Source: Smittia aterrima (Eukaryota > Arthropoda > Insecta > Diptera > Chironomidae). Taken from it: a stretch of DNA of 64,000 nt. The stretch lies in NCBI GenBank assembly GCA_033063855.1, contig CP093831.1, forward strand, positions 26,846,001-26,910,000. The letters run 5' to 3'. A program made the translations under genes and the position numbers. The notes under the pieces were generated by a model that ran no database searches, was not told where the DNA came from, and worked only from the letters and a program-made list of their open reading frames with translations. Positions 54,948 to 64,000 of this stretch are shown here, piece by piece (the stretch's first letter is position 1; every line of letters starts with the position of its first letter).

Positions 54948-55157
54948 GTCTCGATCCGGATTCGCCCGGGGTAAACAGCGATGTCTATGAGTGTGAGCGC
55001 AATGTGCTATGAAAGAAAAGAAAAGAAAACCTGTGGTCGCCAAATATTCGCAACTTATTTAAATGACAATCTAAATGACAATCGCAAAATGCGTGTTTTC
55101 TTCTTAAGAAAACACGAAAAATAATTAAAAGGTTTGCATTAATATAAATTAAGACAA

Positions 55158-55300
55158 GTGGCAGTAGCAGTTCGAAACGAACTTGCTGTAGGGTTTTTCA
55201 TCAGGTAAACTGATTACATAGAGTGGGACTTTACTGGGGGCTAACTGGTTCGATAGATCCAATGTGTGGAGCTTGGATTTTCTAGAATTATTTGCTTCGT
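55158..55300 (+). repeat. Interspersed repeat, orthologous to 45351-45575
   Basis: Starts gcagtagcagttcgaaacga, then tgtagggtttttcatcagg and ccaatgtgtggagcttggat. It is shorter than the copy in duplicate 1. Confidence 0.6.
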
Positions 55301-55974
55301 CATGACTAGCTGCCCATTTCATGTAAACACGTCATAGTCGAAATGTCAAAGAGAAAGAAGTTTCACTTGGCGCTGGTCGAAGGTGAAATCATATCTGGTC
55401 AGCTCTGAACTCCAAGCATTTGTTTGAGCAAGTTGAACATTTCTCGTCAAGAAATTTCCAGAATTGCCAAACAAACTTTTGGGAGACAAAGAAAAGTTTA
55501 GCTGAAAAATAAACTTTAAATTGATTTCTTAATAAATTTTAAATACTCAGCTGTTGATCCTCAGCAAGAGACAATAATTTGTTTTATTTAAACTTACAAC
55601 TTCGTTTTATTTTTCAGCATCACTGAAAAGTTTCCTAAATTTTCTTAAATTCTTTTTCGATTCCAACCTCGTCGCTCTGAGAAATGAAACACAAAACATC
55701 GAGAGCTGCTCGAGAGCCCTTCTTACGAGAATCATGTCAAATCTGAATTTATTTAAAAAGTAGAAAATTTGGTTGACTTTCTACCTGTTGACGATTAATC
55801 ACCGTCCAATACACTCACAGGCTGTGAGTCACAACAATCACAAGAGCGATTTGCCGCGATTCGGCGTTTGTCTCAAACTAATAAATTGAGTGCATTGAAA
55901 ATATTTTCTTCACTTCTTGACTGACTTCCAAAGTTAAAGGTTCTCAAAAGAAAAAAAAACAAATTTAGATCGAA

Positions 55975-56215
55975 ATGGAGGTCAATTGTAGCTTTCTAAG
56001 TTTGATGCTTGGTTCTATCAAGGAGTTGAAGATTCAATGGAATCTCTTGAAGAGCTCATGAAGTTAATCGACAAGAAGTGCATCGAACCTCTTCCAAATA
56101 CTTTTAGGAATGAAAAGCGAAGTTTTCGGTCAAATCTTTGAAAATAAAATTGAAGCTACTGAAATGCAAATTCCAGGATTTTGTTCTAGTTCAGTTGAGG
56201 TTTTGTTTAAATCTT
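55975..56215 (+). pseudogene. LRR-BTB pseudogene with large internal deletion
   Basis: The ATG at 55975 gives MEVNCSFLSL, then jumps directly to the segment GSIKELKIQWNLLKSS (out of frame; in frame it is SIKELMKLIDKKC). It ends with the same out-of-frame BTB remnant as at 46495. It is the counterpart of the 45925 gene in the second duplicate, further decayed by loss of the LRR domain. Confidence 0.8.
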
Positions 56216-56574
56216 TTGTAAATATTTTTCCTAATTTAAGAATAATAAAATGTTTCGTTACTTTAATTATTAAAATAAATTTGACTTTTTATTTGTTTTT
56301 AAACATTTTCAGAGATAAAATAAATTGCCGAGCATAAAATGAGAAAATAATTTAACATTCATTCGGATATTTCAGAGAGCAAAGAGAGTTTTGTAGATCA
56401 CTCTCAAGTTTTCTTTTGAGTGGCAAGAAGCTTAGAGAAATATTTCAAATTGTTATCAGTGGAAAAAGCGCGAATCGCATTTGTCAAAATATAAATTTGA
56501 GTGCATTTTTTTAGTTCTTGGCAGACATCCAAAGTTTAAAGTTCTCAAGAGAAAACAAATTAATTCAGTTCGAC
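56216..56574 (+). promoter_or_regulatory. 3'-flank and promoter module between LRR-BTB relics
   Basis: Repeats the module seen at 32811-33115 (aataataaaatgtttcgtta ... gatcactctcaa), then the conserved attgttatcagtgg / gcgaatcgcatttgtcaaaa block at about 56446-56491, ahead of the start at 56575. Confidence 0.5.
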
Positions 56575-56932
56575 ATGGAGATCAATTGTCGTTTTATAAA
56601 TACTTCGCTCAATTTCATGAATCTCTACACGTGCGTAATAGCAGATACAGACATCATCGAGAAGGATCATGTGATTAAAGAATTCAAAGGAGATCACAAA
56701 CAAGGCAAAAGTCACGAAGACGTCCTATTTAAAAGTTTACAAAACAGTTTTGGGAATGTATTTCTGGTTTGCTTATCGATTCTCATCTCAACTGCTGAAG
56801 GAGAAAGCATTTCGACTGATCGCAGAGATAACTCCTGAGGAAGTCTCTGATAAACTTATGGAAGATCCTGAGAAATTGAAAAAGCTGATCGATGCTCGTC
56901 AAGCTTTAGACGAACTTTTGAAAGACAAATAA
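56575..56932 (+). pseudogene. LRR-BTB pseudogene: N-terminus joined to C-terminus
   Basis: Starts MEINCRFINTSLNFMNLY, retains IKEFKGDHKQGKSHEDV, then loses the whole LRR and BTB domains. The remaining C-terminal part (FAYRFSSQLLKEKAFRLIAE ... LDELLKDK) is in another frame. A product from the ATG would stop at ITS after about 87 residues. Deletion pseudogene. Confidence 0.8.
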
Positions 56933-57224
56933 AAATGTTAAGCTGAAAAAAATCTTTAAGTTGCTTTTGTAATAGGAATTTTTAAAATTTTAATATTCAG
57001 CGAGAAAACAATTTCTTCTTACAGCTTCACTAATTTTATCTGGACAGCATCACAAAACCGAAATCTTTTTCAAAGTTACTCAACTGAAATCAAACTTTAA
57101 TTCGCGTTGAATTCAAAAATCTTAAAACAACCGTCCGACGGTTTGTGTTTCATTTCTAGGAAATGATTTTTTATTTTCGCACGAGATAAGAAATTTGTTT
57201 AGCGAGAGTAAAGTTCAGTTTGAC

Positions 57225-57851
57225 ATGGAGATTGATTGTAATTTTAGAATTCATTCTAAAGGAAAAGTCTACTCGTGCGCCATACAAAAAGCATCGATAA
57301 CCGAGAAGGATCATGTGATCAAAAGTTTTAAAGGAATTCACGAAAAAGGAAAAAGTCACAAAGACGTCCAAGAAATTGAAATTTGGGATACAATCGTCGA
57401 TTATTTTCCTCGAGGTCTCCAAATTCATTTTCCAAATCTAACTGAGTTGGCAATATTTGGCTGTGGCATCAAGGAAATTTCAAAATCTGATTTGAAAGGA
57501 CTCGAGGGACTTATTCGTCTTCAAATTGAATATTGCCAGTTGACGTCATTGCCCGACGATTTGTTCACAGAAATGCCAAACTTGCGAAGAGTTTCGTTCT
57601 TCCACAACAAAATTGAGTTCGCATCGTCGGAGCTCTTGAGACCTTTGCTTGGAAGAGAGGATGTCATAGTTATCCTCGAGGAAAACAAAAACATTGACGC
57701 TATGTTCTGGCCACAATTAAAAAATGAGATAGAATCTCTTGAAGAGCTCATGAAGCTGATCGACGAGAAGTGCATCAATCCGTCTCTGAAGGAGACAGCA
57801 TTTCTACAAACTGTGAAGATAATGACCAAGCAGTTTGATCAAACACTTTAA
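57225..57851 (+). CDS. LRR-only relative of the LRR-BTB family
   Basis: Single exon, 208 residues from MEIDCNFRIHSKGKV (upstream open codons lack an ATG). Contains KSFKGIHEKGKSHKDV, the LRRs (VDYFPRGLQIHFPNLTELAI, IKEISKSDLKGLEGL, LTSLPDDLFTEMPNLRRVSF) and SLEELMKLIDEKC, then a unique tail (NPSLKETAFLQTVKIMTKQF) and a stop. No BTB domain and no out-of-frame BTB remnant downstream. AATAAA lies near 57930. No signal peptide. It may act as a substrate-binding partner without Cullin recruitment, or be inactive; the intact frame argues for selection or youth. Confidence 0.7.
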   Translation: MEIDCNFRIHSKGKVYSCAIQKASITEKDHVIKSFKGIHEKGKSHKDVQEIEIWDTIVDYFPRGLQIHFPNLTELAIFGCGIKEISKSDLKGLEGLIRLQIEYCQLTSLPDDLFTEMPNLRRVSFFHNKIEFASSELLRPLLGREDVIVILEENKNIDAMFWPQLKNEIESLEELMKLIDEKCINPSLKETAFLQTVKIMTKQFDQTL

Positions 57852-58003
57852 TGATCGTTTTAATAAATTTTCTTAGAATGTGAAACATTTTTATTTCTTC
57901 GTTGGTAAATATTTCTCCTAATTTATGAATAATAAAATGTTTCTAATTCTTAAATTACTGAAATAAATTTGTCTTTTAAATTTCTTTTCGAGGGATCGCA
58001 ATT

Positions 58004-59172
58004 TTAAGCGTTGCCGATGTTTTTGAGAACTTTCTTGTAGATCTCGATGCCTTTGAGATAGACATCAGCTTGAAGGTATTCGTCGTGGTCGTGCAACAAG
58101 ATTGGCGTGTTAATCATTGGAGAGAAGCCAATGGCAGGGACTCCAGCCGCTCGAATGTAAGCAGCGTCAGTTCCCGCTGGGAAAATTTGAGGCTGAACTT
58201 TCAAATTCAATTCCTCAATCGCTTCCTTGAAAGCTTTCCAATAAACATTTGAATCGTCCATGATTGTCGGTGGGCAGACTGGCTCTTTAATCAGAAACTC
58301 CATTTGAACATTGTCGCCTGACTCTTTAGTCCACTTGCGCAGCATCTTCTCAAACTTTTCTCCGTCTTCAGTCACAGCAATTCGAATGTCAACAGTAACT
58401 TCGATGCAAGGAGGAAGAACATTTCGTTGCTTTCCTCCTGAAAGCTTCGTCACGTTGATCGTTGTGACATCGCCGAGATGAAGCTCTTTGTTAGTCTCCA
58501 ACAAATCTTCTTGAGACTTTCTGTAATCGTAAATATTGTCTAAGAGAATTTTGAGTTTCTCTGCTGCTGTGTCGCGAAGCAACAACGAACCATGACCCGG
58601 TTGGCCAATCACAGTGAACAAAACATCTAAAAATAAAATGAAACTTTAATATTTGAAGTAGATAAAAAGATTTCGCTTACGCCAGCACGTTCGTTCTCCA
58701 TAAAATAAATCGTAAACGTCAGTTGGTGAAGCTATTCCTTCGTCTAAAGTGAATCCAGCGTTCAAGCTCTTAAAGCCATCGCTTAACACAAACGCTTTCA
58801 TTCCTTCGGGTCCGAAAATCTCTTCGTCAGGTACAAAAGTGCAATGAAGAGTTCTCTTTAGAGACACGCCAGCTTTCTTGAGTGCTCTAATAGCTCCGAG
58901 ATATTGCATTCCAACACATTTCATGTCTTGAGCTCCTCTCGCGAAGATTTTTCCTTCTTCGTCGATGTCAGCTGCGAACGGTGGATGAGTCCAGAACTCT
59001 TCGAAGACTGGAACGACGTCAGTGTGTGAGTTGAGGATGATTGACTTGGCTTCGGGATCGCTGCCGATCCAGGACACAACCACAGTTGGTTTCTCAATCG
59101 ACACTGGAGCGAAGACTTGGAATTGAAGTCCAATTTCATTTGCCAACTTTCTCAGGAACTCGACAACTGGAA
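58004..59172 (-). CDS. Aminoacylase-1 (M20 family), first exon not found
   Basis: Two exons: 58681-59172 and 58004-58627, joined across a 53-bp GT...AG intron (CW^HVLF), 371 residues visible. Aminoacylase-1 hydrolyses N-acyl-L-amino acids in the cytosol. Metal and catalytic residues are present: NSHTDVVPV (His, Asp), ARGAQDMKC (Asp), FVPDEEIFG (Glu pair), LDEG (Glu), GHGS (dimer-interface His) and LLHDHDEYL (His). The 5' exon begins at an acceptor (cttgcag) in phase 1 at VVEFLRKLANEIG. The first about 28 residues, which in the neighbour come from a separate exon, are not seen in 59173-59425. It may be spliced from the exon at 61011-61095, have an unrecognised first exon, or be 5'-truncated. 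Confidence 0.8.
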
Positions 59173-59425
59173 CTGCAAGAAAATTAATGAAAATGAAATT
59201 AAATCTTCAAGATTATTCCTCACTCTTCGACTCAGTCATTCTTAAATTTAATATTTTAAAGGCGACAAGGTTTGTTTTGATCACGAAAAGTAAACTTTGT
59301 CGTGCGAAGAGAACAGAAGACGAAATGAGACTGAAAAATATTTTTCTTTCACTTCACGCTCTTCGAGAGAAATATTTTTTGTTTTCGTTAAAATATTTTT
59401 TATTTTCTCTTTTTCTTTTTCATTC

Positions 59426-61095
59426 TCAATCCAAGTTGGCGATTGACAAAATGATTTTCTTGTAGATCTCAATGCCTCGTAAGTAAATATCCGCTTTGAG
59501 GAATTCATCATTGTCGTGCAAGAGAATTGGAGTGTTATTCATTGGCGAGAAGCCAATCGCCGGGATTCCAATTCCGCGAATGTAACGCGAGTCAGTTCCA
59601 CCAGGGAAAACAAGTAAATTCGTTTTCAAACCGCTACAAACGAGAAAAGTTATAAACTGATAAGGAATATCAAAAAGTTTATCTCACAGTTCGTCGACAG
59701 CTTCTTTGAATGCCATCCAATAAGGATTTGACTTGTCACATTTCGTTGGTGGAACTTTCGGTTGTTTCTGCTCGAACGTGTACTCGATTCCTTCTCCAGA
59801 CTCGTCGCACCACTTTCGGAACATGTGTTCAAACTCTTGATGATCAACATCCAAAGCAATTCGCATGTCAATGGTGACTTTGTATTCTGGTGGAACGACA
59901 TTTGATTGAACTCCGCCGTTCAACATCGTCACGTTGACTGTTGTGACATCTCCGATCGTCAACTCTGGATGATCGTTTAATCTCTTGACTTGAGTATTGC
60001 GATAATCGATGAAGCGATCAAGCAAACTTCGAACTTTCTCTCCAGCTGTGTTTTTCAACAGCATCGAGCCATGTCCTGGGTGCCCTGGGACAATGAAGTG
60101 AACGTGCCAGATCGAACGCTCAGCGTAATAAATGTTGAAAGTTTCATCAGGAGAAGCAACGCCTAAAAGTTGAACGTTTCAAATTTGAGATTCAATCGCG
60201 AGATTTCGTCAACAAACCTTCATCAAGTGACACTCCAGCATTCAAGAGTTTGAATTCGTCTTGATGAACGAAATCGCGCATTCCATCGACTCCGCCGATT
60301 TCTTCTTCGGGCACAAACACGACATGAATCGTTCGCTTGAACTGAACATTGTTTCGTTTGAAATATCTCAACGCCGCGAGATATTGCATTCCAACGCATT
60401 TCATGTCTTGCGAACCTCGCGCGTAGATTCTTCCTTCCTCGTCGATATCAGCTGAGAATGGCTTGTGAGTCCAAAACTCTTCAAACACTGGCACAACATC
60501 CATGTGCGAGTTTAAAATGATTGACTTGTGAGTTGGTTGCATTCCAATCCATGTCAAGATCACAATCGGTTTCTTAGGCGTCACAGGAATGACAACTTTA
60601 AAGTCTAAGCCGATGTCGGCAGCTTGAGCTTTTAGGAACTCGACACACGGTTCTGAAATTGAAAGCGAAATGAAGTTCGAGCGAGTTTATTGAATAATCT
60701 TCTGACTTCACTATCTCATCCGTCATACTTTCATCACGATCAAAATCACCACTTAATAACGAATACGTTAGTTACGAGCACATTGAGCTCAGTCATGCAT
60801 GAGAAAATTGGTTTTTCGCAACGCGTCCGATAGAAACAAAAGCCGATTCAGTTGTGTAAACACTAATCGTCTCGAGCATGTTTGCTCTACCTCTGTTATC
60901 AAACTGCTTAAAGATAAACTCTCTTCAAGTGACAATGAAGTCTAATCTTCGTATCTTTAGATAGCAGATAATTTACGATCCAAAAGGCATTCAATCTTTA
61001 ATTAACTCACCATAATCGATGTTGGGATGAACGCTGGGAATGCGAAGATATTCCCGGAAGATCTCGATCTCCTCGTTATTTTCCCACGAACTCAT
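59426..61095 (-). CDS. Aminoacylase-1 (N-acyl-L-amino-acid amidohydrolase), complete
   Basis: Four exons: 61011-61095, 60218-60652, 59688-60162, 59426-59633, all with GT...AG borders and a continuous frame, 400 residues, the usual family length. Starts MSSWENNEEIEIFREYLRIP and contains EPCVEFLKAQAADIG. Zinc-site motifs: NSHMDVVPV, ARGSQDMKCVG, FVPEEEIGG with the catalytic Glu, SLDEG, GHPGHGSML (dimerisation lid) and ILLHDNDEFL. Ends SIANLD. Cytosolic M20A peptidase that deacylates N-acylated amino acids, in amino-acid salvage. Part of a three-gene head-to-tail cluster. The 358-bp first intron (60653-61010) is the longest; I see nothing else in it. Confidence 0.9.
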
Positions 61096-63011
61096 TTTGA
61101 CAGAAGTTGTTACAGAAGAAGAGAAAAACTTTCCACTTTAAAAAATCTTTTTGTGCAATAATCAAGAAGTCACTTAGCGCGAATTAAGCGAAAGCGAGGC
61201 GATGTGTCTCAACCAACGACTCACAAAGATCTGACTCGATTCGCTGCTCGAAAAGCTATTAAGTCATTTTTTGTTCAGTCTCGAGAAGTGGGGAAGAAAT
61301 ACTTAAGAAACAATGAAACTTATCAGCAATTGATGTTAATTGTTTAATGATAAGACGGCGGGACAGTCGTACAAGCGACTACTGATACGGCGATAAGTCC
61401 AAAAGATGCAACAAATTACAAATGTTTTCAAGATCAACATAATCTTCTTCTTATCATTATTATTATTTCTTTGGTCAATCGATTTTTGTTGATTCTACAA
61501 ATGGGAACCCACCCTCGGAACCCGAGGTGTCTTTGTGCATGAGACGTGAGTATCAGAATTTACAATTTATTCAACTTTATATATAAAATTATTTAAATTT
61601 TTAATTTGATTGATTAAATTGTTTAAAATTTGTTGATATCAATTTATATCAATTCATTTAAATTTTTCAAATATCATGAAGTTTCATGAAATCCATTTGA
61701 TCATCATATTTTGAAATAACAAAAATTGTTTCGTATTATAATTTGTATATAAATTTTTAATGTTTAATTTCATGTTTATATGAAAATTTTTTTTTCAAAT
61801 ATCCATCGATTTATCCAATTTAATAAAACTTTTAAAAATACAATAATTTATTTATAATTTCTGAAAATTCGCAGTTTAAATGATATTTTGATTTGGTTGC
61901 ATGTCAAATTTATATTTTCTTATAAACATTTTTATATCGTTAAACAAATTTGTTAAAACGGAAGAAAAACAATTTATGGCAGACGAGCTTAATTTGTTCT
62001 AAGCAGTCCATCGAGTTTCTGATCATGTAAGAAAAGATTGTACTGAAGTTCAAATCATTTTTATTGTTCAGCTTTGCCTTGAAGTTTTAATAAACGAATT
62101 TGAGTTTTTATTCGATTTGTTTTTGTGCGTAAAGGTGTTTAAAATCCACTTGAATTGCGCTCGTATCATTGCATTCAAAATTTCAGCAAGTGACAATGAA
62201 TCAAGTCGCTTTTGCTAAAATAAATTTTAATATTGTTTAAACCATCGAAAATCTTGACGCTAAAATTACATGAAATTCTTGTTTTCTCATTTTAAAATTT
62301 ATATCTTTGTAAAATTTAATATGTTTATAAAAATTTCTTGAATGCTCGAATAAAAAATATCGCTTATCTGCCAGAATTTATCAGAAATAAAATAAATTTT
62401 ATGATTTTAAAAAAATATAATATTTCGAAAAAATATGATGAATATTTCAGTCCGAGTTAAAAGGTTCATCTTTAATATTTTATAACATTTTAAATAACTT
62501 ATCAAATTGATTTTAATCTTTTAATGATACAAATGAAAATTTCTGTGAATACTGATTGAAAAATTGATAGAATATTGTTCAACAAATTTTATTCTTTATT
62601 CTTTTCGATAATTAAAAAATTATTATTTTTTTAAATAAATGATATAAATTGTAAGATTCCTTGGAAATCACGAGTCCCCTTTGTGACCTTGAAGAGTAAT
62701 CCAGTAAACAGATTTTACAATTGGATTTTTATAACTTTTTGATTACAGGTTTTTTAGTTTTTACTGCGTGGCGATTACTGTTTAAACTGTTGTTGATGAT
62801 TAGTTTTTTTAGGATTGTCTATTTGATTTTTTGGTCTGGAACACAGATTAACTTCTTATCATCCAATAGAGAAGTCAATGTTCGTTCAAAAAGCTTTTCA
62901 AATGATAATAATTCTTTTATTTGATTGCATTTAAATTGCACAACTCAAGTCGAACGAGCATTCAACCCGAAAACTTGATTAAGTCACTCTCGCTGATTGT
63001 GAGTCGCGATA
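61096..63011. other. AT-rich spacer between aminoacylase genes
   Basis: About 1.9 kb without a supportable gene. 61.56-62.65 kb is extremely A/T-rich with no family resemblance. About 61096-61400 is presumably the upstream region of the 61095 start. A 67-codon plus-strand frame at 62721-62924 is low-complexity and hydrophobic and was not accepted. Confidence 0.6.
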
Positions 63012-64000
63012 TTACGAAGCGTTCGCGACTTTCGAGATAATTTTCTTGTAAATTTCAATTCCTTTGAGATAGACATCAGCGTGTAAGAACTCATCGTGAT
63101 CGTGAAGTAAGACGGGAGTGTTGATCATTGGTGAGAAGCCGATCGCAGGAATTCCAACGCTTCTCAGATATCGCGAGTCAGTTCCCCCGGGGAACACTTG
63201 AACTTTCGTTTTCAAGCCGCTAAGATAAGAACACAAAATTGATTAAGAAAAGAAAAAAAAAGAGTTCATTCATTAAATCGCTTACAGTTCAGCTGTCGCT
63301 GCTTTAAATGCATTCCAATAAACGTTTGAGTTGTCGATGTTTGTTGGAGGGATGAACGGATCCTTCAAATCCCATTCGAACTCGATATCTTCTCCTGACT
63401 CAACACACCAAGTTTTAAACATCTCTTCGAACCTATCGTGATTCATGTCGACAGCTAATCTGATGTCAGTCATTAAAGTGAAGTCGGGAGGAATAACATT
63501 CAAATGATTTCCACCTTCGATCATTGTCACATTCAATGTCGTTACATCACCGATCGTGAGATCAGGATCGTTCTTGAGTCTCTCGACTTGACTTGCTCGG
63601 AAGTCAAAGAATCTGTCCATCAAGTGACGGAGCTTCTCTCCAGCTGTGTTTGTAGGAAGAAGCGATCCGTGACCGGTTGTTCCATTGATTTTAAAAATGA
63701 TATGCCAAATGCAACGCTCAGCGTAGAAGACACTGAATGTGTCGGTTGGCGATGCGATTCCTTCGTCAAGAGAGAAACCGGCGTTCAAGCTTCTGAATGT
63801 CTCTTGATGAACAAAGTCAGCCATGCCACCGTCTCCTCCTAATTCTTCCTCTGGCACGAAGAGAACGTGAATCGTTCGTTTAAATGTGATTTGATGTTTC
63901 GAGAAATATCTGAGAGCTCCAAGATATTGCATTCCAACACTTTTCATGTCTTGAGTTCCTCTCGCGAAAATCCTTCCGTCTTCATCGATGTCAGCATCGA
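63012..64000 (-). CDS. Aminoacylase-1, third copy, cut by right edge
   Basis: Two exons visible: 63286 to the right edge, and 63012-63219 (208 bp, the same size as the last exon of the 59426-61095 gene), with the intron at the same place (AEL^GLK). Visible motifs: ARGTQDMKSVGMQYL, FVPEEELGG, SLDEG, GTTGHGSLL, FPGGTDSRYLR, LLHDHDEFL; ends KVANAS. The 5' part, with the first His-x-Asp zinc motif, lies beyond 64000. It lacks the intron the middle copy has at DEG and the one the first copy has at CW^H. Confidence 0.88.

Larger units (their letters stand above)
54528..55974. other. Spacer upstream of NACHT copy 2
   Basis: No gene. It parallels 44950-45924 but has an insertion of about 245 bp (about 54732-54975) containing a 13-bp-type tandem repeat. 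The tattatcagcgatgtctatg motif is thereby split or duplicated around it. The interspersed repeat follows at 55158-55300, then about 300 bp (55300-55615) not seen in copy 1, then the conserved block 55620-55970. Confidence 0.55.
46963..56350. repeat. Large tandem duplication, copy 2
   Basis: Contains NACHT copy 2 (frameshifted, four units), spacer with repeat plus a tandem-repeat insertion, and the 55975 LRR-BTB pseudogene. Same order and orientation as copy 1, so it arose by unequal exchange or a local duplication. Confidence 0.8.

Noticed and set aside
62721..62924. 67-codon hydrophobic plus-strand frame
   Set aside because: Low complexity in an AT-rich spacer, begins and ends without gene signals.
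1..64000. CRISPR array, operon or bacterial contig
   Set aside because: Spliced genes, GT...AG introns, signal-peptide plus GPI-type proteins and navigator/aminoacylase genes mark animal nuclear DNA; no regularly spaced short direct repeats were seen.

Overview
The window reads as nuclear DNA of an insect, most likely a dipteran and possibly a chironomid-type midge. The evidence is AT-rich sequence, many introns of about 50-60 bp with GT...AG ends, a neuron-navigator (sickie) gene, and large lineage-specific LRR and LRR-BTB families. The midge assignment is an inference and was not checked by any search.

Layout. (1) 1-11.3 kb, minus strand: a tandem array of seven intronless genes (the first cut by the window edge) for secreted LRR proteins with a signal peptide, a Thr-rich stalk and a C-terminal GPI-type hydrophobic tail. 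One of them is a three-module fusion of 1079 residues. The spacers share conserved promoter-like blocks. (2) 11.3-32.5 kb, plus strand: a neuron navigator / sickie gene. Eleven exons can be joined in one frame. A second, 353-codon 5' exon inside the 10.7-kb intron looks like an alternative promoter product. (3) 32.8-57.9 kb: a fast-evolving block of cytosolic LRR-BTB genes and relics alternating with two very large minus-strand genes of NLR-like design: ankyrin-like N-terminus, zinc-peptidase HELCH motif, NACHT ATPase, then 305-residue ankyrin-like units. Copy 1 (2668 residues) is intact. Copy 2 carries one frameshift. The whole NACHT plus LRR-BTB unit has been duplicated in tandem. Copy 1 alone was hit by a hAT-like non-autonomous transposon whose empty site survives in copy 2. 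(4) 58-64 kb, minus strand: three aminoacylase-1 (M20 peptidase family) genes. One is complete (400 residues), one lacks a visible first exon, and one is cut by the right edge.

The most exciting content is region 3. Insects such as Drosophila are generally described as lacking NLR receptors, yet these genes combine a NACHT switch with a candidate protease domain and a repeat sensor. They sit head-to-head with LRR-BTB genes, which could supply ubiquitin-ligase adaptors. Duplication, repeat-number change (five versus four units), frameshift and domain loss resemble birth-and-death evolution of recognition or conflict genes. The immune role is inference. The domain motifs, repeat periodicity, duplication and frameshift are visible in the sequence.
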